From the NCBI GenBank assembly GCA_037127315.1, contig JBBBDQ010000330.1:6741001-6805000 (forward strand): a DNA stretch of 64,000 bases, read 5' to 3'. How positions within the stretch are numbered: position 1 is the first letter of the stretch; the number at the start of each line of letters is the position of its first letter. Both the position numbers and the translations under genes were made by a program. The DNA comes from Ascarosepion bandense (taxonomy: Eukaryota > Mollusca > Cephalopoda > Sepiida > Sepiidae). Under the pieces are notes generated by a model. It saw only the letters and a program-made list of their open reading frames with translations. It made no database searches and was not told the origin of the DNA. Of this stretch, positions 1 through 10,095 are shown piece by piece.

Positions 1-45
1 AACCCCCAAACCTGGAGGACCGGTGGATCATTCTTGGTCCTTATG

Positions 46-135
46 TTTACAGCACCTGGTATTCTCAAATGGTCACTCATTTAAGTACTGACCAGGCTTG
101 ATGTTGCTTAACTTTGATGATTGGATGGGAACATG
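46..135 (-). pseudogene. 5S rRNA-like fragment (pseudogene or 5S-derived SINE head)
   Basis: On the minus strand this stretch follows the 3' two-thirds of animal 5S rRNA. It holds counterparts of the internal promoter region (CTTAG/CTTAAC context), the TGGTTAGTACTT block (seen here as CTGGTCAGTACTTAAATG) and the GGTATTCCxGGTGCTGTA end (here GAATACCAGGTGCTGTAA). Many substitutions and the loss of the 5' third make it a non-functional relic. It could be a retroposed 5S copy or the head of a 5S-derived SINE3-type element; no clear SINE body was recognised next to it. The call rests on remembered 5S sequence, so confidence is moderate. Confidence 0.5.
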
Positions 136-384
136 ATATAGACGTAGACAATGTCATGGACTAGCACTACATAATAACTAGCAATAAACTGTATGAAAAA
201 CTATATTATTTGAATTTAAACAGTAGCAACAACTAAAATGGATAGCACATGTAACTCCACCTCAAAGAAAGTTAGAAAGGGAGTTCACATATATACTGGA
301 AAGAGCAGTAACAGTGGACTTTAGAAACTTATTTTCCTGAAAAATTGTTTTTCAGAGAATGTAGTGATGAAAATGGCGACTTAC

Positions 385-394
385 CTTGTCAAAC
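385..394 (-). other. candidate 10-nt microexon of the minus-strand gene
   Basis: On the minus strand a pyrimidine-rich tract (about 397-425) ends in CACTAG. Ten bases, GTTTGACAAG, follow, and then a consensus donor GTAAGT. The upstream coding exon ends in phase 2 (AA), so adding these ten bases gives Lys-Phe-Asp-Lys and restores phase 0. Microexons of this size are known in neuronal animal genes. This is inferred from splice signals and phase alone; a chance acceptor/donor pair in intron sequence is the main alternative. Confidence 0.25.
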
Positions 395-542
395 CTAGTG
401 ACAACATCGAAAAAGAAAGAAAGAGCCCATGTGACCTCTTGAGAGTGTCATGCAAATTTTTGGTTACAACTCAACCAATCACTGATTTCTCAACCAAAAT
501 ATAAACAGGTGCTGCATGTGGCCAGGGAATTTGGTTATACAT

Positions 543-1385
543 CTTTTTTTTAATCATTTCACCCCAAGCAAGGCATTCCACTGCCACTATTGCGCATGGG
601 GTTACATAAGGGAAGGTGAAGAGAAGGGGTGGTCAGATATAGGAAATGTCAGAAGGAGGGTGATAGATGGGTAAGGATACTGAGGCTGGGGGTTGGGTAG
701 ATGGGAAGAGTGTTTGAAAGATGGTTAGTGTGTTAAAATTTAAATTCCTGGAGATTGTAGCCATTGGGGAAGCGATCATGCGGAAGGGAATTTCACAGTC
801 GAGAAGTGCAAGAGAAGAAACTGTTGGAGTAGAAATTGTGGTTACATTTTATCAGTTTCACTGTAAAAGGGTGGGATCTAGTTGCTAATCTAGTATCTCG
901 TGCAAATTCGTACCTAGGGGGCACCAGTGATCTAAGTTCATTGGAGCAGAAGCCGTGAAAGAATTTATAGAATAGACACAGGGAAGCCACGTCACGTCGG
1001 TGAGAGAGAGACTGCAGCCGGTCTGCCAAGCCGGTATTGATCACATTACAGACTCTCCGTTGTACTTTGTCAAGAAGCCCGAGGAGAATAGCAGGGGCAC
1101 CCGACCAGATGTGGCAGCAGTATTCAATGCACGGGCGGATGGTAGATTTATATATGTGCATGATGGACTCAGACAGGAAAAACTTCCAGGCTCTGCACAT
1201 AGAACCGACTTTCATAACAGCGGATTTAGCAATGGATTCGATATAGTCATTCCACTTGAGGTCCGCTGAAAATGTGAGACCAAGGAGGCGTAGTGTTTTA
1301 CTCTCTGGGAGGCAAGCCTGGTCAATGCTAATGGGAGGTAGGTGCAATGGTGTGAAGAAAGATTTCTTGAGAGACATACAACTGC
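543..1385 (-). mobile_element. 5'-truncated jockey-like LINE, C-terminal RT region plus 3' tail
   Basis: The minus-strand frame 793-1377 (194 codons) encodes the C-terminal part of the reverse transcriptase ORF seen more fully at 5846-7711. It shares the motifs SADLKWNDYIESIAKSA, IYKSTIRPCIEYCCHIWS, LSHRRDVASLCLFYK and RDTRLATRSHPFTVK. The frame breaks near the C-terminus. The 3' UTR then runs to the family tail (GCATTCCACTGCC... on the plus strand) and a poly-A/TTAAA end at 543-555. The catalytic RT domain is absent because the copy is 5'-truncated at about 1385, as expected for target-primed reverse transcription. It lies in the intron downstream of the large exon, in the same orientation as the host gene. 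Confidence 0.9.
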
Positions 1386-1512
1386 TGAATTGAATTTTAT
1401 ATCCTTATAAGGAAACAGTTACTATTACTACATTACACTTTGCATTCCACAACATCAATTTAGTTCTGTATATAATTTTAATTAAGAAAATGGAAATTAA
1501 AGAAGATAATAC

Positions 1513-1519
1513 ACTTACT
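1513..1519 (-). other. 5' splice site (donor) of the large exon
   Basis: The minus strand reads TTGAA|GTAAGTG. The last exon base is 1519 and GT is at 1517-1518. It matches the U1 consensus at all intronic positions +1 to +6. The exon ends in phase 2. Confidence 0.8.
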
Positions 1520-4238
1520 TCAACAAGAAGATTTTCTCCACAAACATCTTCATAAACTCCATGCACTCGAGGGTGATGTCGTCAGGTTGGCTTTCAATGC
1601 TATAGGTAGAGTCCCAGGACTGTTCCGATTCCATAGACAGAGAACGGTGGTAAGGTTCTCCACCAAATTCATCACCAGATGAATCGATGCTCGAATGTCG
1701 GCCGGCCTCTCCGCCGTAACCTCCGTCAGAAGAATCGGGACTCACTCGGCGACGGTCGGTTTTTCGCTTGGCAGCAGTCGGTTTATGACGCCTTTCATTA
1801 TATGCCCGCTGATCTTCCTCATCAAACGAAATCAGGTCTCCCATAGGCATCATCGTTCGTCGTCTGCTCGCTGTCTCTGCAGCCTCCAACGAAGGGGCTT
1901 CCGTTTGTTCCTCAGGTGGTTCAACATAATCGTCGAATAGCATTTCATCTACGGTGCTCGACCTGCGACGCCCAGAGGCAAACTTCCCTGACCGCTTATC
2001 AGACATCTCTCTATCAAGTTCTTCTGATGAAGGGGATCGAAGTATCCTCTCAGACGGTTCCGATAATCTACCACTGGTGACCCGTTGTCGGTCACTCAAC
2101 TCCCTTTCTGTGTATTCTCCTAACCGTGGTGCTGATCTACGACCGGGCCGGTCAATAGGCTGGAAAGCAGATCTGTGTCTGTCAGCAGGGATAGGAGTTG
2201 GTTTTGCAATGTCGTGATCCGGTCTGTGGCGGTAATAATCTGATTCTCTGTCCGCCCTTTGTGTTTGCCTTCTGGCTGGTTCGGGTGCTACCTTCTGTGT
2301 ATGCTTATCGGGTAATGGAGGTGCTGCTCTGTGACTGTGGTAGTATTCAGCCTCTGATGAAGGCGACCGAAGGACACTGCGTTCTGGATCATCAGTTACC
2401 CTCTGAGTTTGCCGAGAAACTCTAGGTCGGTCAGCAGGTTCCGGAGATGAATGCTGTTCATAGTAATCTGAACCCGATCTTTGACCACGCTGGGATGCAA
2501 GTGGAGGAGCTGTTCTTTGAGCGGGTTGCCGTGAAATAGGTTCATCAAATGATCTCTGACTGTGGCGTTCTATAGACTCTCGATCTAATCTTTGTCCATA
2601 TCGATCTGATGGATCATCAATAGATCTTTGGCTGTAGCGTTCAAGTGAGTCTCTGTCTAACCTATGGCCATCTTGTATAGATCGCTGACTATGAAGTTCA
2701 GTTGACCTCTGACTTCTGAGCGATGGGGTTGTCTTTGAACCTATTGAATCATGGTAATCTTGGTCTATTCTTTGGCCGCGTCGTTGTGGTGGTTCAGGTG
2801 ATGATCTTTGACTTCTTCGTTGGGCAGGTATGGGAGATGACCGCTGGCTACGGCGCTGTGCTGGTTCAGGACCAGATCGCGGTTGCCCAGCAGTGCGCTG
2901 GCTAAGTTCAGCAGCTTCTTGATATCGTGGATCACGAGGATCACCAAAGCTTGATTTGTGTGGATCAGATAAATCAGTGGCTGACCTGTGTCGATCAGCT
3001 GGGTCTATACCCGACCTCTGCGGGTGTCTGCCCGAGTGATCAAGAGAGTCCTGACCAGGCCTTTGGCGGTCTGAGATCTCTTGACCTTTAGGTCCATATC
3101 TATCCACTGATTCTTGGCTAGCTCTTTGACCACGGTGGTCAACTGGCTCTTGTCCAGACCTATGGCGTTCAGTAAGTTCCTGACTTCCTCTTGATGTGCG
3201 ACGAGTTACTGATTCCTGACCTGGTCTTTGATCTCTGAGGCGTTCGTGTTGATCCTGTCCTCGTTCAGTGATACTTAAGTCTTTTCCAGATCGTGATAAT
3301 CGGCGTTCAACTGGCTCTGGCTTTGATCTCTGTGTTGGCGAAGACCTGGAACTGTGACGTTCTGTTGGCTGGGGAGAGGCTCTTTGTCTGTCACTTGGAG
3401 TTTTTTGTGGTTGCCGTTCTGACTGAGGTTGGGGTGTTTTTCGACCAGGAGCAGTTGGACGATCACTCGGACCTCCTGGTCTTTGACCACGACGTTCTCC
3501 TGGCTTTTGCCTTTCGGCTGGAGTGGGAGATGACCTTTGTCCTTGTTCAGCAGAAGGAGACGACCTTTGACTTTGTCTCTCAGCAGCAGTTTTTGGAATG
3601 GGTCTTTCCGCGGGCTTCTGGCCTGGATATCTTTCTCCGGTTGTCTGTCCGGGTTTTTGTATAAGTTTTGGTTGACCAGAGCTGCCTAATCGAGATTCTT
3701 GCAGACTATCTCGTAAACTATCATCTTGGGTGATGCCAGTGCCATTATGATCTCTTAAATCTCTCCGAGAAGAAAGAGGTTCTGTTTTTTCGGGCACTTT
3801 ATGTGGAACACCAGTTGTTGGTGGAGGGGTTGATTTCAGCGCTACTGGGACACCGATTCTAGGAGTGTGAAGTCCTTGTTGCCTAGCAAGTTTGGGATCA
3901 GGCAATACAGGAGGAAACCCTTGTTGAGGAGTGATACCCCGTGGTTGGTTGCCTGGAAGTATAGGGGGAAAACCTAAAGGACGTTGTTGCCCTTGAGGTG
4001 TAGGATGCTGTGGTGGTACGTTTCTTGGTGGATTCCTGTTAAAAGCCGGCGGGGGTGCTGATGGTACTTCTTCACCTTTTATTAAAGAATCTACTTTGCT
4101 GGAAAGGTCACTAAATATGCCGTCCTTTTTGGCAGAAACTGAGCTAAGAAAATTTGATGTTCCTGTAAAGAAGCTGGAACCAAAGCCGGCGGTAATAGGA
4201 TTTGTTGGAGCTTTCTTCCCTAAGAAACCGAAATCCAT
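1519..4238 (-). CDS. large first coding exon of a split gene; disordered R/S/Q/P-rich protein, function unknown
   Basis: This is the only host-like coding sequence recognised. The exon runs from an acceptor at 4302-4303 (pyrimidine tract ending TTTGCAG) through a short 5' UTR to ATG at 4236-4238. An in-frame TGA two codons upstream supports that start. It continues open for about 907 codons to a GTAAGT donor at 1513-1518; unspliced reading would stop at once at TAA (1515-1517). The N-terminus (MDFGFLGKKAPTNP, then Ser/Phe/Gly-rich) is followed by Pro-rich sequence and then a long region of degenerate repeats built on SQRSSP, DRxGQR and ES(V/I)(E/D)R. The last 40 residues (SWDSTYSIESQPDDITLE, then CMEFMKMFVEKIF) look more ordered and acidic-hydrophobic. 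No signal peptide, membrane segment or catalytic motif is seen. GC content and CpG use are clearly higher than in the surrounding DNA. Similar disordered N-termini occur in scaffold and presynaptic proteins, but I cannot assign a family. The remaining exons lie outside the window or are tiny. Confidence 0.85.
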
Positions 4239-4318
4239 TCTAACTCACATCCACGCCTCAACAATTTCACACCATGGGTTTGGAAACGATTCAAAGTTAC
4301 CCTGCAAAGACAAAAGAA
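4239..4318 (-). other. 5' UTR segment and 3' splice site (acceptor) of the large exon
   Basis: The minus strand reads a pyrimidine tract (TCTTCTTTTGTCTTTGCAG) followed by exon start GGTAAC at 4301. The 63-nt leader in this exon holds two very short upstream ATGs (ATGGTGTGA and ATGTGA) and an in-frame stop just before the main ATG. At least one further 5' exon must lie at higher coordinates; it was not identified. Confidence 0.75.
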
Positions 4319-4424
4319 GAAAATCAATATTAAATATAGTCAAATACAGAAAGACACCATCTCAATTTCTATATAAAAATTTTGAAATAATGAACAGTGC
4401 ACATAAAAAAGAGAATGTTTATTC

Positions 4425-5074
4425 TTTTAATCATTTCAACCCAAGCAAGATGGTAATACCACTAGCATGCAGTGGGGGTTATATATACTTACTTTTACTT
4501 GTGGCAAAATTCACTCTAGGCAGGCTGAGCCTGCTTTTTTCCAGAAGTTTCATGGGAATTTTTTTGCTCAACAAGTAGTTCCTAACCACAATATTCCCTC
4601 AGTAAGTTGCCAATTTTTACTGCAGTAGACTGGTTGTTAACCAAGGCTATAGAATCCAGTCTATCTTGCTATTTACTCATATCAGAGGAGAGGGAGAAAG
4701 CAAATAAGTGAATGTAATGAATTCAACTTGAATTTGACTCTTCGATTTCTCAATCCGAACTGCTATTCATTACTCCACAGTGTCTCCTAAGGGAAATTAC
4801 ATGGAGTGAAAGTGAGTGAAAAGACTGAATATAGGGAGGACTGAAGAAAAAACAGAAGATGAACAAGAATCATGAAAATAGAAAATGGAAATTGATGTTG
4901 CATTTAAAGTTTTGAAGATTGTAGTTATCAAGGAAGCAGGTAAATGGAAAAGTTATAGAGGTGGGAAGTGTGAGAAAAGAAACTGTTAGAGTAGAAGTGG
5001 CGATTGCATTTAGCAATTTCAACAGTAAATAGGTAGAACCTAGATGTCAGTGTAGTAGCACGCTTAAATTCATA
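4425..5074 (-). mobile_element. LINE 3' fragment split by a SINE
   Basis: The LINE 3' tail (TTAATCATTTCAACCCAAGC on the plus strand) is at 4425-4480. The ORF-end region of the same family (as at 740-905) is at about 4890-5074. Between them lies a tRNA-derived SINE at 4585-4797. The pieces are collinear, so this was probably one insertion later interrupted. It ends exactly where the foldback element at 5075 begins. All of this lies in the intron upstream of the large exon. Confidence 0.7.
4585..4797 (-). mobile_element. tRNA-derived SINE, family A, degenerate copy
   Basis: Shares the family A body (CTGCAGTAGACTGGTTG, CCAAGGCTATAGAA, AAGTGAATG, GAATTCAAC). The tRNA-like head lies at its right, minus-strand 5' end. 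Better copies are at 34600, 42785, 62514 and 63097. Confidence 0.75.
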
Positions 5075-5622
5075 GGTAAATTTTCGTTTTAGGCGCTGAC
5101 GGCTTTTCCCCCTTCAAATTTATCCAAAATAGTATTATTTCTGTGCAAATGTATATGCTGAACTCAAATCAACAATTAGTTATTGAAGAAACTTACCTTT
5201 TTTGCTTTGAAAGTCCATAAAAAAAAAAAAAAACTATATCTCGCACTTTTTCTCTCCCGTAACTCTCACCAAGTCATGTAATTAACTGCAGAATGACGTT
5301 CTACGTAGGCAGAAATTTTGGTCAAATTTTGTCCTTTACTGAAACTTCCGGTGATGTACTCCCTGTTTTGAGAGTAATAAGCATAGAAATACAATAGCAC
5401 CTTACTTTAATTCCCGGAAGTATCAGTAAATGAAGAAAAATCGACAAAAAAATCTGCCAAAATTCGATCACATGCGTAGTCTGTCATTCTGCAGTTAATT
5501 ACATGACTTCATGAGAGTTACGGGAGAGAAAAAGTGCGAGATATAGTTCGTTTTTTTTTTATGGATATTTAGATAAAAAAATTTAAAAAAACAGTCATAA
5601 ATAGTTAAGCTGAAAATTTACA
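5075..5622. mobile_element. foldback/MITE-like element, relative of the 39397-39975 element
   Basis: Begins GGTAAATTTTCG, like the element at 39397 (GGTAAATTTTTG). Inner arms of about 85 bp at 5236-5325 and 5463-5548 are near-perfect inverted repeats (CTCTCCCGTAACTCTCA against TGAGAGTTACGGGAGAG). The outer right arm is altered, although GAAAATTTAC is still visible at its end. No transposase is present. It may belong to the same family as the better-preserved copy; superfamily not known. Confidence 0.65.
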
Positions 5623-5845
5623 GTTGCCTTGAACATTCATTTCTACACAAACTCATACATGCATCTTCAGTCACTTTATAAACTACCCGGTGACAAAGCC
5701 AATCAAATACAATACAAAACAAACAAGGAATATATCAGCCAAAACAATGTGTTAAAGACAACAAAAGCAATGATAATCATGTGAAAAACATAGATTATTA
5801 AAAGTACTCCATCTCATATTGTCAACAGTTTAAGACTGTGCCTCC

Positions 5846-7711
5846 AAAGTCTCCTCTTGGGTTAAGGCTGGCATCGATGCTTTTATCCCGGCCAGGAAAT
5901 TCCAACTAAAACCAAATTCGTCCCCCTGGTTCTCACCCGCTTGCTCGGCCGCCATTGCCCACCGGAACCATTTCTCCCGGCTCTATCGAAGCTGCTCGTC
6001 GAACCAAAACAGGCGCCTTTTCACCTCAGCACGGAACAAGTGTAAAAAAGTACTGAACGAAGCCAAGAGGGCGTTTGCTACCAGAATTAGGCAACGCATA
6101 GCATCCTCTAAGTTTGGCTTCAAAGATTACTGGCGTCTCTGCAAAAGCATGCTCAGCAGGAACAAGACTTCAATACCCCCACTAATCAATGAATTTGAAG
6201 TTCTCACCTCCCCAGCCGACAAACTTGACCCACACAAAGCGAGCGGCGGTGACGGAATCCCAGTCATAGTACTGAAGAAATGTGCCCCAGAACTCTCCTC
6301 TGTCCTCTCTAAACTCTATAACCTCTGCCTATCTGCTTCCTGCTTTCCTGCCTGTTGGAAGTCCTCCTGCGTAATTCCTATATTTAAGAATTCTGGCGAA
6401 CCCTCAGACCCCGCCAATTACCGTCCTATTAGTCTCCTTCCAATCTTTGGCAAAGTTTTCGAAGCTATTATCAACGCCGAGGTGATTCAGCATCTTATGG
6501 CCAACGGGCTTCTCTCTGACAAACAGTACGGGTTTCGCTTCACCAGGTCTACTGCTGATATGCTAACGACCATTACCGAGTACATATACCAGGCACTCGA
6601 CAAGAATGGTGAAGCCCGAACCGTTGCCTTGGATATCTCCAAAGCATTCGACAGGGTCTGGCATGCTGGCCTCTTGTGCAAACTGCGGAGCTATGGGATA
6701 ACTGGACATCTGTTTGACCTCATCCAGTCTTTCCTCTCTAACCGCACATTGAAGGTGGTATTAAATGGGCATGCCTCCCAAAACTACCATACAAACGCGG
6801 GCGTCCCTCAAGGTTCCATCCTAGGTCCCACGCTCTTTCTGATCTACATTAATGATCTCCCCGACACCATTAGATCCCAAGTTGGCATGTATACCGACGA
6901 CACAACAATCTACTCTTGCATCGATCAGAAACCAGGTCTGGACGACAAAGTGAACCTCGCTGCCGTACTTGAAAGGGACCTCCAATCCGTCGTGGCCTGG
7001 GGTAGGAAATGGTTGGTAAATTTCAATGCCTCTAAAACAAAGCTGTTATCAACTAACCACCATAGACAATCGCATCTACCTCCCATTAGCATGGGACAGG
7101 CTAGCCTCCCAGAGAGTAAAATACTATGCCTCCTTGGCCTTACACTCTCAGCGGACCTCAAATGGAATGACTATATTGAATCCATTGCCAAATCTGCTGC
7201 TATGAAAGTTGGCTCCCTGTGCAGGGCCTGGAAATTTCTCCCACCTGAATCTATTCTGCACATATACAAATCTACCATCCGCCCGTGTATTGAATATTGC
7301 TGCCATATCTGGTCGAGTGCCCCTGCTGCTCTCCTTGGGCTTCTTGACAAAATACAAAGGAGGATCTGTAATGTGGTTAATACTGACTTGGCAGACCGGT
7401 TGCAGCCGCTCTCTCACCGGCGTGATGTGGCTTCCCTGTGCCTCTTCTACAAGTACTTTCATGGCTTCTGCTCCGATGAGCTTAGATCACTGGTGCCACC
7501 TAAGCAGGAATTTACACGAGATACTAGATTAGCAACTAGGTCCCACCCTTTTACAGTTAAACAAATAAGATGTAACCGTAAATTCTACTCCAACAGCTTC
7601 TTTTCTCATGCTTCCCGCCTGTGGAACTCCCTTCCACAAGTCTGCTTTCCCGACAGTTACAATCTCTAGGTGTTTAAATGTAGGGTCAATAGACACCTCC
7701 TATCACATTAA
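5846..7711 (+). pseudogene. LINE reverse transcriptase ORF (jockey-like), long but damaged
   Basis: The longest transposon frame in the window. It is open from about 5846; the first Met in the longest open run is at 6149, and it stops at 7669. It begins in the linker between endonuclease and RT, then carries the RT domain: RPISLLPIFGKVFEAIIN, QYGFR, the motif A region ALDISKAFDRVWH, GVPQGSILGPTLFLIYINDLP and motif C as YTDD. Family members usually have YADD or FADD there. The C-terminal domain includes ADLKWNDYIESIAKSAAMK and IRPCIEYCCHIWS. Relative to what the family normally shows, sequence seems missing between SPADK and LDPHKASG. A TAG at 7667-7669 replaces the CAG seen in other copies (30.9 and 32.6 kb); the original end is at 7711. 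The endonuclease half is absent, so the copy is 5'-truncated. Immobile now, but probably among the younger copies here. Confidence 0.9.
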
Positions 7712-7897
7712 CTCCCAACTATTCTCAGAACACTCTCATCTACCCAACCCTCATTCTCAGTATCCTTACCCGCCTATCACCCACCCTCTGACATTTCCTA
7801 AATTTAATCAGCCTTTCTCCACTCTACGTAGCCCCTGCGCAGTAGTGGCAGTGACATGCCTTGCTCGGGGTGAAACGCTTATAAAAATAAAAATAAA
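7712..7897 (+). mobile_element. 3' UTR and A-rich tail of the LINE
   Basis: Contains the conserved end block GCGCAGTAGTGGCAGTGACA, then TGCCTTGCTCGGGGTGAAAC, and ends in an (AAAAT)-type A-rich tract. The same end occurs at 543, 9313, 31150, 35490 and 48900, which defines the family tail. Confidence 0.85.
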
Positions 7898-7899
7898 AA

Positions 7900-8800
7900 A
7901 ATACACAATAACAAGTGCAAAAAATACAACAGCAATAATAGCAGTTGTTGGAACTTCAGAAACAGCAACAAAAGTTTATTGAAATAATTAAGAAAACAGA
8001 AAATTCTCCAATTCTTTCCCTTGTGACGGGTGGAAAATGCCATAACTGAATCCATATACCATTCAGATGATAGAATTATCTTTTCTGCTTATTTTAAAAT
8101 ATACAAGCAAATTTACAGAGAAGAATGCAGCAACTGGAAAGACAGGGTAAAAATCAAAACTTCTTTTGAGAAAGTTATCACCATTAAAACATGAAAAACC
8201 AGGTGAAATTTGCTTTGAAGAAATGTTAAATAATCTAAATTTTTAGCGAGAGAAGTTTGTTATTCAATACTTGTTGGAAGTGTATGCATCTGACAAAAAA
8301 AGATGACAAAGATATTGTCACATATGCTAGAATCATTAACCAGGAGTGTGAAAGATTCAAATTAAAAAAATTGACTCCTGGTATGCTGAAAGAAGTCAAT
8401 GGCCAAAAAATACACAGAATTGATGTGCGCAAGAAAAATTAAATTGGTGTTTGAGAACTTGCTACCAAGTCAAAAAAAGAATAAAAATGGACAATAAAAG
8501 GGACAGTAAATTTTCAAAATGGGTAAAAATGTGTTTTTTAGAGTATATAAAAATGGAAAAGAAATATGGAAAGATATTTAATAAGATTACTCATTGGAAA
8601 AATGATTTATATAGTGAAAAGAAAAAAATGGAAACACAACAGGCATTGAAATCAATTAAAAAAAAGATTGACTGAAGATAGCCCACAAGAAAGGAAGAAA
8701 CTATGCAAGCTCTGTGTGATATCTTTGACATGCCAACACCCCAAGAATGTATTGAACATACCAGTATGAGTACCACAAAAAGAAAACTTATAGAAAAACT
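7900..8800 (+). mobile_element. internally deleted Gypsy-type LTR retrotransposon remnant (gag joined to pol 3' end)
   Basis: About 7900-8440 reads, with frameshifts, like the capsid region of Gypsy/mag-type gag. Q-rich sequence and FIEI are followed by FSAYF, CSNW, and then LFNTCWKCMHLTKKDDKDI with INQECERFKLKKLTP (frame 8257-8442). From about 8445 the sequence jumps to the end of pol after the integrase core: FQNG-like, VFFRVYKNGKEIWK, GKMIYIVK and HNRH-NQLKK across several frames (one is 8451-8675). Protease, RT, RNase H and most of integrase are missing. No LTRs were found on either side. It is a dead deletion derivative lying directly against the LINE tail. Confidence 0.65.
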
Positions 8801-8802
8801 AG

Positions 8803-9055
8803 TGTATGTGCATTGTGGGACAGTGGATGTCAGCTTGGAACAAGGTATTAATCTATCTCTTCTTCTGCTAGCTATGGGTTAAATATCAGGACAGGTTGGG
8901 TTTTATAGTCTTGGTTGGCAACCAGTCTACCACAAAAAGTAATGGCAATCTACTGCAGGAAAATCTTCTGCCCAGTTAGTCATGTCTCTTTCGAGAGATG
9001 GTTGTCCAAAGTGTGTATCATGTATGGCACTTATGTGACTGAGTGGTGACCAAAA
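8803..9055 (+). mobile_element. SINE family A, plus-strand copy with internal loss
   Basis: Starts with the tRNA-like head (GTGCATTGTGGGACAGTGGA, CAGCTTGGAAC). It has lost the B-box part and continues with the body (AGTCTTGGTTGGCAACCAGTC, CATGTCTCTTTCGAGAGA) to GTATCATGTATGGCACTTA. Confidence 0.75.
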
Positions 9056-9312
9056 ACAAAGGTGAAGTTTGGTACATGGCGAACTCACCAGAAAGAGGAG
9101 GAAATGAATATTAAGAAAATAAAAATTTTAAAAATGGAAGCTATTGTGAGTAAATAAGACACCCCCAGTAACACAAATGAACTACACCTTAAATAAAGAA
9201 CTCAAAGTTCAGGGATAGAATTCTGATAGTGTTCATTAGAGTACCAATATAAGTGTTAGTAGTGATTATAACAGTGATCATGGATCTCCCCAACTTCCTA
9301 ATTTTTCTTTTT

Positions 9313-10095
9313 ATAATCATTTCATCTTCCCAAGCAAGACAATACTGCCACTGGTGTTACAGAGAGAGAAGAGGGAAGAGAGAAAAGAAAAACAAATGGT
9401 ATGGGGATGATGAAGAAAGGGTAAGGGAGAGATATTACCAGAAACCACATCATGGTCAGATTTGTCAAGAGGAGATAGCTGCATGACATGGCAAGAGTCA
9501 GAGGTAAAAGTAAAGGAAACATCTAGTAGTGAGGTGACTCCATCTGGATTATTGGAGAAATGCATGGGGGAATCTACCACTTGCCTGAGAGATAGATAGA
9601 AAAGTTCATAACATGGCCACCAGCAAGATCTGAGAAAGCATTTTCTAGCCATTTGGAATGGTGGGCATTAAAGTCACTGAACACAAATATAGTAGCCAAC
9701 GGATGAGGGGAAATGGCCTTGTCTATATTTTCAGAAATGCTGTCTAGCATGGAACAGTCAGGAGAAGAAGGGGAGTAGTAGAAAAAGTAAAGATAGTTAA
9801 CCAAGTTTAGTTGAGTAGAGATGTAGACACATGTAAGATTCAAGAGTAATCTCCCTAGCTAGATGGAGATGTTTGCTGGCATAAATGCCTAGGCTGTGCA
9901 TATGGACATTGGAGTCTTTCCTAAAGAGGGGAATATAACCAGGAACAGATAAATCAAAGGAAGAAATTGAAGGGTTAATGATAGTTTCACAGAGAACTAC
10001 AATGTCTGGGGACCTGTTGTGGAAGAAGGATTCCATGATGCGAAAGTTGGTGCATATGCTACAGAAGTTCAGGGGTTTAGGTCATTTTTTAGCTG
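9313..10095 (-). mobile_element. LINE deletion derivative: endonuclease region joined to 3' tail
   Basis: The plus-strand left end is the LINE tail (ATCATTTC, CCCAAGCAAGAC). Reading on the minus strand from about 10095, the apurinic-type endonuclease domain is visible in broken frames: FHNRSPDIVVLCETIINPSI (9797-10036), then LFRKDSNVH, and FVFSDFNAHHSKWL (9574-9843), where the FxDFNAH motif is the catalytic D/H region. A last piece, SLLDVSFTF through LDKSDHDVVSG (9317-9652), ends the domain. The RT is absent; the endonuclease passes almost directly into the tail. The copy is dead. Confidence 0.75.

Noticed and set aside
3293..3664. 123-codon plus-strand open frame inside the large exon
   Set aside because: Antisense shadow of the low-complexity Arg/Ser-rich coding exon, which has splice and start support.
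1519..4238. Assignment of the large exon to UNC-13/Munc13 or another presynaptic scaffold
   Set aside because: Only a vague resemblance of the C-terminal segment; I cannot support a named family from memory.
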